A DNA stretch of 34,650 bases from Candidatus Gastranaerophilales bacterium (GCA_944322895.1 CALUQL010000013.1:1-34650); one strand, 5' to 3'. Shown: positions 1 through 7,861, numbered from the stretch's first letter. The notes: a model not told the origin generated them from the sequence alone. Numbers and translations: made by a program.

Positions 1-462
1 CAGAAGAACATTCATACCGCTCTTGATACTTCGGGGGTTCTATTTAACAGAAAAAATTTAGCTCAATTTGATAGGCTCTTAAAATATACTGATTTGGTAT
101 TGTTAGATATTAAACACATTAATGATGAAGAACATAAAAAGCTTACGGGGTTCTCTAATAAGAATATTTTAGATTTTGCGCTGTATCTTTCCGACAAAAA
201 TATTCCTATATGGGTAAGGCATGTTGTTGTTCCTACTATTACAGATGATGAAAAATATTTAAAAGAGCTTGGAAAATTTCTTGCAAATATAAAATCTTTA
301 AAAGCTTTAGATGTTTTGCCTTATCACAATATGGCAATTTCAAAGTATGAAAATTTAAATATTGATTATCCTTTAAAAGATATTTCTCCATTAACAAAAG
401 AAGATGCAATGAAAGCACGTCAAATTATTATTAATTCTTATAAACAAGCTAAACAAAATTAA
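1..462 (+). CDS. pflA: Pyruvate formate-lyase activating enzyme, 3' part
   Basis: The reading frame is open from the first base of the window, so the gene starts upstream and only the C-terminal 153 residues are seen. The protein is a radical SAM enzyme that installs the glycyl radical on pyruvate formate-lyase, which splits pyruvate to acetyl-CoA and formate under anaerobic conditions. The visible part matches the C-terminal half of PflA: HTALDTSG near the left edge, then VLLDIKHINDEEHKKLTG, the segment around WVRHVVVPTITDD, and DVLPYHNMAISKY. The CxxxCxxC cluster motif would lie outside the window and cannot be checked. It points to a fermentative lifestyle. An activase of another glycyl-radical enzyme is the only realistic alternative. 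Confidence 0.88.
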   Translation, partial: QKNIHTALDTSGVLFNRKNLAQFDRLLKYTDLVLLDIKHINDEEHKKLTGFSNKNILDFALYLSDKNIPIWVRHVVVPTITDDEKYLKELGKFLANIKSLKALDVLPYHNMAISKYENLNIDYPLKDISPLTKEDAMKARQIIINSYKQAKQN

Positions 463-522
463 TTTTTGTTTATTAAACAAAATGGTAATGATTTTAATGT
501 AATTAGTGTTTAAAATGTAAAT

Positions 523-912
523 ATGCAAAACATAGAATGGTTTGAAAGTTTGAATAAACCCTACTTAAGTCCGCCTGATTGGGTATTTATGCCCGTGTGG
601 ACAATCCTTTATGCAATGATTATTCTTTCTTTGTTTTTATTTTTGAAAGGCGGTCTTTATAAAGGGAAAAGGTTACCTTTCTTCTTTTTTATTGTTCAAA
701 TTCTTCTTAATTTTTCTTGGTCACCTGTATTTTTTGGTTTGCAAAATATATTCGCAGCTTTTCTTATTATCTTTTTAATGTATATATTTATTATTTTGAC
801 AATAATTACCTTTTTTAAATATTCAAAAATATCGGCTTTACTTTTAATTCCATATTTAATATGGGTAAGTTTTGCTGCTTATTTAAATTTTGCTTATTTA
901 GTGTTAAATTAA
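523..912 (+). CDS. tspO: TspO/MBR family membrane protein
   Basis: This 129-residue protein belongs to the TspO/peripheral benzodiazepine receptor family, membrane proteins that bind porphyrins and other hydrophobic ligands. The family signature is at the N-terminus: W at residue 7, then L-N-K-P, then PPDWVFMPVWTILY at about 17-30. About five hydrophobic segments follow, as expected. The length is slightly short compared with the usual 150-160 residues. No clear Shine-Dalgarno sequence precedes the ATG. It follows pflA by 60 bases and may be transcribed separately. Its role here is unknown. In other bacteria TspO proteins take part in tetrapyrrole handling and stress responses, and no tetrapyrrole gene is nearby. 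Confidence 0.87.
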   Translation: MQNIEWFESLNKPYLSPPDWVFMPVWTILYAMIILSLFLFLKGGLYKGKRLPFFFFIVQILLNFSWSPVFFGLQNIFAAFLIIFLMYIFIILTIITFFKYSKISALLLIPYLIWVSFAAYLNFAYLVLN

Positions 913-952
913 AACTTGTTATTAAAGATAATAAACAAGAAAGGTAAGACAT

Positions 953-1201
953 ATGAACACTAAGCCGATAGGATGCAATACTCCTACTTTAATTAAAATA
1001 AGAACTAAAGATGATAAAAAAGAACATTTTATTAATTCTTCAATGATTGTTGCATTTGAACCTTCAAAAAAAGATGAAGATACAGATATTGTTTTGTTAA
1101 ACGGAAAAACATATACAATAAAGGGAACACCCGCTCATCATGCTGAATCATACAGGCAAGATTTTAACCAAGGAAACTCTATACTGAATTTAATTCGTTA
1201 A
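953..1201 (+). CDS. Small conserved-looking protein of unknown function
   Basis: An 82-residue protein with a good ribosome-binding site (GAAAGG) ahead of its ATG. I do not recognise the family with confidence. The middle (residues 13-60) reads as a short beta-rich domain: LIKIRT, then FINSSMIVAFEP, an acidic turn KKDEDTD, then IVLLNGKTYTIKG. That pattern recalls FlbD-type small proteins, in which a residue-number or expression-value strand is followed by a TxITLxNGK hairpin, but this is a resemblance in shape only. It lies 40 bases after tspO and ends one base from the convergent HAD gene. No flagellar gene is present in the window, which weakens the FlbD idea. Confidence 0.6.
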   Translation: MNTKPIGCNTPTLIKIRTKDDKKEHFINSSMIVAFEPSKKDEDTDIVLLNGKTYTIKGTPAHHAESYRQDFNQGNSILNLIR

Positions 1202-1202
1202 T

Positions 1203-1877
1203 TTATAATATATTTCTTAATTCATTAAGGCTGGCTATTTCGTAGTCAGCTTTATATTCTGTTTTGTTTATTTTTCTGTTCGGATTGAACCAACAAGTCT
1301 TTATGCCAGCGTTGCAACCGCCTTTTATATCTGAAGAAAGAGAATCTCCTATTATAATTGTATTTTTATTATCAAAACCGGGTATTTGTTCAAAACAACA
1401 ATTGAAAAATTCTTTTGTTGGTTTTTGATATCCGATTATGTCTGATACAAATAAATCTTTAAAATATTCAATTATTCCGGCAGCAGTGAGTCTTTTTCTT
1501 TGAGTATCAATTAAAGAATTTGATACTATATATAAATCATATTTTTCACTGAGATATTTGATAATCTCTACAGCACCCTCTATTAATTTATATTCTGTCT
1601 TAAAATATTTTTGGAATGCTTCTTCAAATTCAATTCCATCAATATCTATACCATATTTTTTAAATAATTCTGGAAATCTTTTTCTGAAAATATCCTCACG
1701 TGTAATAACTTTTTTCTCAAATTGTCCCCATAAAAATTCATTCTGCTCCATATAATGAGCTATCATTTTATCTGTAAATTCAATGTTGAAATCTTTACAA
1801 CATTTTAGTATTGTTGCTTTTGCACTTTCATAAAAATCAAAAATGGTATCGTCAATATCAAGCAAAACTATTTTCAT
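1203..1877 (-). CDS. HAD-superfamily hydrolase, YjjG/YfnB-type pyrimidine 5'-nucleotidase
   Basis: This 224-residue phosphatase has all HAD motifs. Motif I is LLDIDDT at residues 5-11, with the nucleophile Asp and the general-acid Asp two residues later. Motif II is IVSNS. Motif III is the Lys in IGYQKPTKEFF, and motif IV is IIIGDSLSSDIKGG. The cap between motif I and II is helical, and overall it looks most like the YjjG/YfnB group, which removes phosphate from non-canonical pyrimidine nucleotides. The exact substrate is inferred. It is the last gene of a minus-strand set, starts one base after yqeK stops and lacks its own clear ribosome-binding site, so translational coupling is likely. Confidence 0.82.
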   Translation of the reverse strand: MKIVLLDIDDTIFDFYESAKATILKCCKDFNIEFTDKMIAHYMEQNEFLWGQFEKKVITREDIFRKRFPELFKKYGIDIDGIEFEEAFQKYFKTEYKLIEGAVEIIKYLSEKYDLYIVSNSLIDTQRKRLTAAGIIEYFKDLFVSDIIGYQKPTKEFFNCCFEQIPGFDNKNTIIIGDSLSSDIKGGCNAGIKTCWFNPNRKINKTEYKADYEIASLNELRNIL

Positions 1878-1878
1878 A

Positions 1879-2457
1879 TTATTTTAACGTTTTTTCTAAT
1901 AGGTCATTATATACTTCAATCGTTTGAAAACAAATTGGAAGTTTCCTTTTTAAAAGACTTTTTATTGTGATTTTAAAGCTTTTTAGCATAGCATCATCTA
2001 AATTATTTCTTTTGTTCAATGCTTTTTCTATTTTTTCTCTAAAATCTGTTTCTCTTGTTCTTTGTTCGATTTTGTCTGCAATAAATATGATTTTTTCAAA
2101 ATCTGTCATATCTTTTCTTCCTATAGTATGCCATCTGATAGAAGAAAGTATTTCTTTATCAGTTACACCATAGTCTCTTTGAGCTATAATTTCTCCAACA
2201 GGTGCATGCCAAGTTTTATAGCTTAATTTCTCACATTCTTCAAAAGATTCTTTATATTTTTCCAGTTCTTCATTAGTAAGACATTTTGCACAATCGTGTA
2301 AAAGTCCTGCAACTTGTGCTTTTGTTATATCAAGATTAAATCTTTCTGCAAGCTCCATTGCCTTTTCCATTGTTCCAATGGAGTGAATATATCTTTCATA
2401 GGAAAGACAAAGTTTTAGGTTTTCTTTTATTTCTTCAATGCTATATGTTGTATACAT
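1879..2457 (-). CDS. yqeK: YqeK-family HD-domain phosphohydrolase (Ap4A hydrolase type)
   Basis: A 192-residue HD-domain protein. The metal-binding residues are visible in order: His in RYIHSIGTMEKA at the N-terminus, the HD pair in AGLLHDCAK, and further His residues in KTWHAPVGE and SSIRWHTIG, followed by IIFIADKIEQRTRE, which is characteristic of YqeK. Members of this family hydrolyse symmetrical diadenosine tetraphosphate. The start overlaps the end of nadD by 17 bases. The nadD-yqeK pairing is common in Firmicutes and related genomes, where rsfS usually comes next. Here the next gene encodes a HAD phosphatase instead. Confidence 0.88.
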   Translation of the reverse strand: MYTTYSIEEIKENLKLCLSYERYIHSIGTMEKAMELAERFNLDITKAQVAGLLHDCAKCLTNEELEKYKESFEECEKLSYKTWHAPVGEIIAQRDYGVTDKEILSSIRWHTIGRKDMTDFEKIIFIADKIEQRTRETDFREKIEKALNKRNNLDDAMLKSFKITIKSLLKRKLPICFQTIEVYNDLLEKTLK

Positions 2458-3040
2458 TATTTCGTTTTATATATTCTGCTACCTTCTTTGGTACTATATC
2501 ACAAATATCTTTGCCTTGCTTGATTCTCTCTCTTATTTCACTCGATGAAATATTAATATATGGCATTTTCATTAATTGATATTCGTATCCTTTTTCTTTT
2601 AGCTGTAAGTATGGAGTTTCATCAAAATTATCCTCTCTTACAAAAAGAATAAATTTTATCAAATCTTTCAATTTTTGTGATTGGTTCCAAGATTCAATCT
2701 TTTTAAAAGCATCTGTTCCGATAATAAAGTTTATTTTTTCTTTTGGTTTTACAACTTGATATATCTGTAGAATAGTATCATAAGTATATGATGGTCCGTT
2801 TCTTGTATATTCTATGGCTGAAACCTCAAAATATGGGTAATCTTCCAATGCTAGTTCTACCATGTTTAATCTGTGGATTGCATTATCTGCATCAAAATTT
2901 TTTAAATCTTTATGTGGTGGTTTGAATGCCGGTATGAATACAATTCTTTTGAATCCAAATTGTTCGATTGCATATTTCGCTACTTCTATATGAGCATTAT
3001 GAATTGGATTAAAACTGCCTTGATATAAACACTCACTCAT
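2441..3040 (-). CDS. nadD: Nicotinate-nucleotide adenylyltransferase
   Basis: NadD joins nicotinate mononucleotide and ATP to form deamido-NAD, the step before NAD synthetase. The 199-residue protein has the nucleotidyltransferase signature GSFNPIHNAH at residues 8-17, followed by FIPAFKPPHKDL, the middle motif FIIGTDAFKKIESW, and the C-terminal ISSSEIRERIKQG that contacts ATP. The length is typical. AGGA lies 8 bases before the ATG. It sits 8 bases after the uridine-kinase-like gene and overlaps yqeK by 17 bases, so these genes are almost certainly one transcript. Confidence 0.94.
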   Translation of the reverse strand: MSECLYQGSFNPIHNAHIEVAKYAIEQFGFKRIVFIPAFKPPHKDLKNFDADNAIHRLNMVELALEDYPYFEVSAIEYTRNGPSYTYDTILQIYQVVKPKEKINFIIGTDAFKKIESWNQSQKLKDLIKFILFVREDNFDETPYLQLKEKGYEYQLMKMPYINISSSEIRERIKQGKDICDIVPKKVAEYIKRNNVYNI

Positions 3041-3048
3041 TTTTTTTC

Positions 3049-3915
3049 CTATTTCGAAAAATGTAATTCTTCAACTATTGCCAATATTTTATTTAAAAAG
3101 ATTTTATATCCGCTTCTTTTTGCTTCACCTGAAAGAACAATATCTGCATCTTTTCTGCATGGTCTTATATATATTTGAGCTTTCTCTGAAGCATTTTCAT
3201 ATATTTTATGAGCAGATTCCCCAAGCCCTCTTTCTTCTGCTCTTACATAAAATCTTTCTTTTTGTATTTCACTGTCAATATCAACATATATTTTAAAATC
3301 GAAAGCATCTTTGATTTTTTCGGTAAGTGTAAATAAACCTTCAGAAATAATAATTCTTGAAGGTTCTGCTAAAGTATAATTATCCCATCTGATTGTAGTT
3401 CCTGACATGTCATATTTGGGAAGCATTACGGATTTACCTGACAATAATTCATTAATATGTTTATACATTAAATCTAATTCAAGCGCTTCTGGAACATCAA
3501 AGTCATAATTCTTTGCGAATTCTGCCATTCCGCCGGCTTTTTTAACTTCTTCAGAACGGTCATAATAATAATCGTCAGTATTAACTCTTGTTATTACATT
3601 TCCTGAGTTAAATAGTTTAGAAAAAATTTCGATTGTATCAATAATATCCAATGTAATAGTGGACTTACCGCTGGCTGTTTCTCCAGCAATGCCTACAGAT
3701 GCAGATCGTTTTATCTCTCCTGTTATGAATCTTGCAAGCTTTCTTATTGCAAATGGTTTATATGCTAATAATACAGAATTCTTTGAATTTAATTCATCTT
3801 CAAATATTTTAAATAATCGACTTTCTATATCATTCGTCTTATTAATTGGGGAAGAAAAATACTTATTAAAAAATTGTTCTTGTATTTCAATCTCTCGACA
3901 AAGTGTATTTGTCAC
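3049..3915 (-). CDS. Uridine kinase-like P-loop kinase
   Basis: A 288-residue protein of the uridine kinase/phosphoribulokinase family. An N-terminal helical extension of about 70 residues precedes the Walker A motif GETASGKS at 78-85. Then come NTDDYYYDRSEE, like the DDFY substrate motif of uridine kinases, MLPKYDMSGTTIRWD, and IIISEGLFTL, which matches the usual P-x-Y-D and EG(I/L)F strands. The likely role is phosphorylation of a nucleoside or similar small molecule. The exact substrate cannot be read. Translation starts at GTG, supported by AAGGA eight bases upstream. It is the first gene of the nadD-yqeK-HAD set. The long N-terminal extension is unusual for canonical Udk (about 210 residues). 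Confidence 0.8.
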   Translation of the reverse strand: MTNTLCREIEIQEQFFNKYFSSPINKTNDIESRLFKIFEDELNSKNSVLLAYKPFAIRKLARFITGEIKRSASVGIAGETASGKSTITLDIIDTIEIFSKLFNSGNVITRVNTDDYYYDRSEEVKKAGGMAEFAKNYDFDVPEALELDLMYKHINELLSGKSVMLPKYDMSGTTIRWDNYTLAEPSRIIISEGLFTLTEKIKDAFDFKIYVDIDSEIQKERFYVRAEERGLGESAHKIYENASEKAQIYIRPCRKDADIVLSGEAKRSGYKIFLNKILAIVEELHFSK

Positions 3916-4040
3916 GATTAAGTTCCTTTTTGTTTACTTAGTTTTTCATGAATATACCAAAACAAAATATAAAACAAAATAATTTTATCTATTTTGTAAC
4001 GATAAATGTATGTAAAATTTACAAAAAAAGTTAATGAAAA

Positions 4041-4069
4041 TTGACTTGTTATAAAAAAATAATTATCAT
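4041..4069 (+). promoter_or_regulatory. Probable sigma-70 promoter
   Basis: TTGACT at 4041-4046 and TATCAT at 4064-4069 are separated by 17 bases, 34 bases before the start of the small gene at 4103. The -35 box is one mismatch from consensus. The -10 box matches four of six positions. This is read by eye. Confidence 0.45.
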
Positions 4070-4102
4070 AATAGAATAGGTTGCACGGAGAAAACATTAA
4101 TT

Positions 4103-4369
4103 ATGAGATTGGTAGATAAACTCAAATTATTTGAAAGACAGCTTGTATTTATGAAATGGGGCTCAAGTGAGGGTTATGGCAGAATTAATTATGTTGGTCA
4201 TGATTTCCTTGAGTTTGAAATTTTCGATACTGACGAACTTGAGTATACTGATAAAATATTAATTAACGCTCAATTAATTTTAGAAGTTGTTGTTAAAGGT
4301 TCTGATATAGCAAGAATACTTGCTGAGTATTCAGCTTCATTACCAGACCATAACAAGGATAATGTCTAG
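4103..4369 (+). CDS. Small protein of unknown function, possible Sm-like barrel
   Basis: An 88-residue protein with no family I can name. The N-terminus (MRLVDKLKLFERQL) looks like an amphipathic helix. It is followed by alternating strands: VFMKWGSSEGYGRINYVGHDFLEFEIF, then KILINAQLILEVVV. A helix followed by a barrel whose second strand carries GRI-x-x-VG-x-D-(F/Y)-(L/I)-E is the shape of Sm/Hfq-like folds, but there is no diagnostic residue set, so this is only a suggestion. GGAG lies 12 bases before the ATG, which is rather far. The gene is divergent from the uridine-kinase-like gene and its end lies three bases from the end of the tagged kinase-like gene on the other strand. Confidence 0.62.
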   Translation: MRLVDKLKLFERQLVFMKWGSSEGYGRINYVGHDFLEFEIFDTDELEYTDKILINAQLILEVVVKGSDIARILAEYSASLPDHNKDNV

Positions 4370-4372
4370 TTA

Positions 4373-5410
4373 TTAGGCAACACCTTTTTCTTGTAAGATT
4401 CTCCATTTCGCTCTATCATCTGCTGTTCTACAATAGTATGAGAATGGCATACTGCTTATGAAGTTGAAAAATTCATATGAACATTCATCTCTGTTGAATT
4501 TTTCCCCTTTGTTTTTCATTGCGCTTATGAATTTATCCGTTATTTCCATTGTATCTTTAATCGCTGTTCCAATTTCCTCATTTCCCATTGGACAAGGATT
4601 ATATTGACTTGCGAATGTTGAGAAATAATTTATGTTTGTTAACGCATACAATACATTACCTAAATTTGCCGGGACTTTATTTTTATCCATATCTATAAGA
4701 TTTATTGAACCTTTTTCTTCATCCAGTAATAAATTATTAGAGTTTAAATGATCAAAGTGATATCCTGCTTTTTCTGCAGCTCTGATATCATCGATAAGCT
4801 TTTCGTATGCAGAAACAGGGAGTTTAGCAACTGTATGTATTGTTGAAGCATATTGTTCTTTTCTTTCTCTGGCTTCATATGGTTTTTCACCTTCTCTGAG
4901 CTTTCCGGTGTCTTCTATATATATAGCTTGAGATGGAGGAACTCCTATTGGTTTACCTGTTTGTTTTTTTAGTACTTCTATTCTAAATGGAAAGCCATTG
5001 TCAGTTTGGAGTTCTATATTTGCTACTTCCTGACCTATATTTACATTTAGATTTTTATCTTCTGTGTCTTCTAGTTTTGCATTTTCAAAATTATAATCTT
5101 TTTGAATTTTAGTGTTTGGTGTTCTAAGAATATACGCTTCGTTACCTGGTATTACATAAGCACTATGAGAGAAGCCTGAGCCTAATTTGCAATCTGGATT
5201 TGTTAAAATTTCAGGTAGTTGTGTTTTTATAAAATCTGTTTCTTGTGCCCATTTTATAAAAGACTTATTGTTTGTAGTTTCACTACCTTTGAAGCTTACA
5301 TTATTGCTTGAACGTACAAATGTATCTGATTTTAAACCAACTTGTTTTTGTGGATTTCTATTTTGTATATTGTTAATGTTTACAAATTTTATCGGGTTTA
5401 TGTTTAGCAT
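4373..5410 (-). CDS. Atypical kinase-fold protein with N-terminal SFKG tag
   Basis: A 345-residue protein. Residues 1-36 are rich in Asn, Gln and Ile, and SFKG is at 39-42. What follows looks like a divergent protein-kinase/aminoglycoside-phosphotransferase fold: a glycine-rich loop LGSGFSHSAY at 76-85, a strand YILRT with Arg 96 where the beta-3 Lys is expected, a catalytic loop HFDHLNSNN at 218-226 that fits H-x-D-x4-N (His218, Asp220, Asn225), and LIDMD at 238-242 in place of DFG. The C-terminal lobe is helical. The closest analogies I know are compact effector kinases and APH-type phosphotransferases, but this is pattern matching only. No signal peptide or membrane segment is visible. It is the last minus-strand gene of its block, 90 bases after the SH3-like gene. 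Confidence 0.68.
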   Translation of the reverse strand: MLNINPIKFVNINNIQNRNPQKQVGLKSDTFVRSSNNVSFKGSETTNNKSFIKWAQETDFIKTQLPEILTNPDCKLGSGFSHSAYVIPGNEAYILRTPNTKIQKDYNFENAKLEDTEDKNLNVNIGQEVANIELQTDNGFPFRIEVLKKQTGKPIGVPPSQAIYIEDTGKLREGEKPYEARERKEQYASTIHTVAKLPVSAYEKLIDDIRAAEKAGYHFDHLNSNNLLLDEEKGSINLIDMDKNKVPANLGNVLYALTNINYFSTFASQYNPCPMGNEEIGTAIKDTMEITDKFISAMKNKGEKFNRDECSYEFFNFISSMPFSYYCRTADDRAKWRILQEKGVA

Positions 5411-5500
5411 ATTTTTCTCCTGTTAATTTATTATGTCTTTTTAAATTAACTGAAGAAATGAAATTGCTTAAATGAAGCGCATAATTTTATAAAGTTTACA

Positions 5501-6163
5501 TTAATCTTTAAAATTAGGGAACATATTTAGTGTTCCATCATCATTACGCCAATTGAACCAGCCTACTTTTGCCTGTTTTGACATATCATTAACAGAGGCC
5601 AAAAGCCAGTTGCCTCTTATTACTGTGAAACTTATGTATTTTGGATATGTTAATTCTTCTAATACTTGAGAATTTGTTGATTCAGAAGCATATAATACCT
5701 TTTCTTCTTTTGGTAAATCATTAAATATTCTTATCCCGTATTTCTTTCCGTATTTATAAAAAAGTTCTTTATAAGTCATAAAGGAATTTGGTGTTTCGTT
5801 ATATACCCAGCCTGTTTCACCTGTTTCTTGATTTAGATATACATTATACCAGTTATTACCAGGGTTTTGATCAACTGTTAATAATGCAACATTATTAGAT
5901 GGAACATGTGCTATATATGAAACCTTTCTCATATCAATAGAATTTACTATTGCTGATCTTTTTAGGTCGTCATAATTTACTTCTCTTATAATATCAGAGT
6001 CTCTATCAGGATATTTATAAACGGTATAACTTTTTGGCATATTTAATGTGCCTATTCCGTAATATTTTATACTTTTTGTGCTTGATGGTATTATATCGGC
6101 AAATGCTGATGTCGAAAATATAAATAATATTAATAATATTAATAACGAAAAAATCTTTTTCAT
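5501..6163 (-). CDS. Secreted protein with SH3-like repeats
   Basis: A 220-residue exported protein. Residues 1-22 form a clear signal peptide: MKK, a hydrophobic core rich in Leu and Ile, and an SAFA cleavage site before Asp. The mature part appears to have two bacterial SH3-like segments. The first runs from SYTVYKYPDRDSDIIREV to NNWYNVYLNQETGETGWVYN. The second contains EEKVLYASESTNSQVLEEL to GNWLLASVNDMSKQAKVGWFNW. The pattern of a variable loop followed by G-W-(V/F) is typical of SH3b domains, which often bind cell-wall components. No catalytic domain is attached. It follows the P-loop kinase gene by 36 bases on the same strand. Confidence 0.72.
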   Translation of the reverse strand: MKKIFSLLILLILFIFSTSAFADIIPSSTKSIKYYGIGTLNMPKSYTVYKYPDRDSDIIREVNYDDLKRSAIVNSIDMRKVSYIAHVPSNNVALLTVDQNPGNNWYNVYLNQETGETGWVYNETPNSFMTYKELFYKYGKKYGIRIFNDLPKEEKVLYASESTNSQVLEELTYPKYISFTVIRGNWLLASVNDMSKQAKVGWFNWRNDDGTLNMFPNFKD

Positions 6164-6199
6164 AGTTCTATTATATCAAAACTTAAAGAATAAAGTCTA

Positions 6200-6739
6200 T
6201 TATAATTCTTTTCCTAATTTAATTTGTATATCGTTTATAAGTTCTTGGGTATTTTTTAAAAGTTCTTCATAGGTTCCGTTATTATAAATGACATAATCCC
6301 AATTTTTAATATTATCAAGAGCTGTCTCTGTATTATCATTTTTAGATGATAAAGTACCTCTTTTGCTTCTTGTTTCTTCACTTGCTTCGACACGTACACA
6401 ATAGGCTCCATGTTGTTTGAATAAATTCAATTCGTGCTCTACTCTTATATCCGTAACGATAGTATTACCTTCATACGCTATAATTGAGTTTAGCCAATAG
6501 TCAGGATTTTGTGCCCTTCCCCAATCTCCAAGTTCAATCAAATCTTGTCTGTATTGTGATTTGTTTTGTTCTATTTCTTCTAATGAGAGACCGGTTTTAT
6601 GGGCATATCGCATTTTTATTGCATCAGCAATGCCAATTCTTTTAAAAGATTTGAAGTTTTCTAATAAAATTTTTGCAACAGTATCTTTTCCGGAAAATTG
6701 TTTCCCGGAAAAGACTATAATTTTTCTATTATTCTTCAT
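6200..6739 (-). CDS. Deoxynucleoside monophosphate kinase-like P-loop protein
   Basis: A 179-residue kinase with the Walker A motif GKQFSGKDT at residues 12-20. The GKDT ending is typical of the dNMP-kinase/phosphomevalonate-kinase group and differs from CoaE or Tmk. Other matching parts are RIGIADAIKMRYAHKTGL, YRQDLIELGDWGRAQNPDYWLNSI, and IVTDIRVEHELNLFKQHGAYCVRVEA, where the Arg-Val strand and the lid region are expected. The likely reaction is phosphate transfer to a nucleoside monophosphate, but the acceptor is not certain. The start overlaps the end of the S1 gene by 11 bases, so it is translated from the rpsA transcript. Confidence 0.75.
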   Translation of the reverse strand: MKNNRKIIVFSGKQFSGKDTVAKILLENFKSFKRIGIADAIKMRYAHKTGLSLEEIEQNKSQYRQDLIELGDWGRAQNPDYWLNSIIAYEGNTIVTDIRVEHELNLFKQHGAYCVRVEASEETRSKRGTLSSKNDNTETALDNIKNWDYVIYNNGTYEELLKNTQELINDIQIKLGKEL

Positions 6740-7787
6740 TCTTAATACTTAGACTGATTCTTCTATCATCAGGGTTGAATTTTAGAATTGTAGTTTGAAT
6801 TTTATCGCCAACTTTTAGGATTAAATTCTTTTGATTTTGGTATTCTATAAGTTCGTTGTTAGGAAGTAAAGCTTCAACACCCGGGAATACTTCTACAAAA
6901 GCACCGAAATGTTTGATTCTGGTAATTGTACCTTCAATCTTATCACCGTCTTTTATTTTGTCTTTTGCTTCTATCCAAGGATCTTTTTCTAAATTTTTCA
7001 AACTTAAACTAATACGTTGTTTATCTTGATCTACAACTATAACTTCAACATCAACCATATCACCGACTTTAAGAATATCTGAAGGATGATCTACCCATCT
7101 CCAAGAAATTTGAGATAATGGTAACAATGCATCTATTCCACCAATATCAATAAATGCTCCGAAATCGGTAATTCTTACAACTTCACCTTTTACTATTTGT
7201 CCAATTTTTATAGTTTCAAATAAATCTTTTTTAGTTTCTTCTTTATCTTCTGCATATACTTTCCTATTTGAAAGAATAAAGTTGCCTTGTTGAATATCCA
7301 TAGTAAGGATTTTTAATTCCAATGTTTCGCCAACAACATCTTCTGTTGATTTTAATTTCAAGTGGCTTGAAGGTACAAATCCTCTTACGCCTTTAACTTC
7401 GACTAGAACACCGCCTTTGACAACTGATACTACTACACCTTCAACTGTAGCATCTTCTGCTTTTAGTTGTTCAAGTTCGCGCCAATTATATGCCATTGCA
7501 ACTTTTTTATAAGATAGAGTGAATCTTCCGTCTTCGTCTTCTTCTCGAATGATTAAAAATTCATATTCCTGATTTTTCTTTAAGGTTTCTTCTAAGCTTA
7601 CAGTAGTATCAACAATTGCTTCTTTTACAGGAACATATGCTGCAGTTTTTGCACCTATATCTACTATGACACCAGATGAATCGTACGAACAAACTATACC
7701 TTTTACTAAATCACCCTTTTGAAAACTATAATCATATTTGTTAAGTAACGCTTCAAATTCAGCATCTGTATACTTTTGTTCTGACAT
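6729..7787 (-). CDS. rpsA: 30S ribosomal protein S1
   Basis: S1 binds mRNA on the small ribosomal subunit and helps initiation on structured or weak leaders. This protein has 352 residues and four S1 (OB-fold) repeats at about 23-95, 111-178, 194-264 and 281-350, seen from repeats of the form G-x-V-x-G-x-V followed by G-(A/G)-(F/V)-V-(D/E). Repeats 3 and 4 (ITDFGAFIDIGGIDALLP and IKHFGAFVEVFPGVEALLP) are the most canonical. I chose the ATG at 7787 because GAGG lies 8 bases upstream. A GTG three codons earlier would place that site too close. It heads the block that continues with the dNMP-kinase-like gene. Confidence 0.92.
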   Translation of the reverse strand: MSEQKYTDAEFEALLNKYDYSFQKGDLVKGIVCSYDSSGVIVDIGAKTAAYVPVKEAIVDTTVSLEETLKKNQEYEFLIIREEDEDGRFTLSYKKVAMAYNWRELEQLKAEDATVEGVVVSVVKGGVLVEVKGVRGFVPSSHLKLKSTEDVVGETLELKILTMDIQQGNFILSNRKVYAEDKEETKKDLFETIKIGQIVKGEVVRITDFGAFIDIGGIDALLPLSQISWRWVDHPSDILKVGDMVDVEVIVVDQDKQRISLSLKNLEKDPWIEAKDKIKDGDKIEGTITRIKHFGAFVEVFPGVEALLPNNELIEYQNQKNLILKVGDKIQTTILKFNPDDRRISLSIKNEE

Positions 7788-7832
7788 CTCTTTCACCTCA
7801 TAAATCTGCAGACATATTCTTATATATGCCCT

Positions 7833-7861
7833 ATTATACAGTTTTTTCTACATATTGTAAA
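7833..7861 (-). promoter_or_regulatory. Probable sigma-70 promoter of rpsA
   Basis: On the minus strand TTTACA (7861-7856) and TATAAT (7838-7833) are separated by exactly 17 bases, with TG directly before the -10 box. It lies 46 bases before the chosen start of rpsA. The -10 hexamer is perfect. Confidence 0.7.

Noticed and set aside
450-472. Hairpin after pflA as a terminator
   Set aside because: The stem is almost all A-T with one G-C pair and no T run follows, so I do not call it.
953-1201. FlbD annotation for the 82-residue protein
   Set aside because: Only the general strand pattern fits, and no flagellar gene is present.
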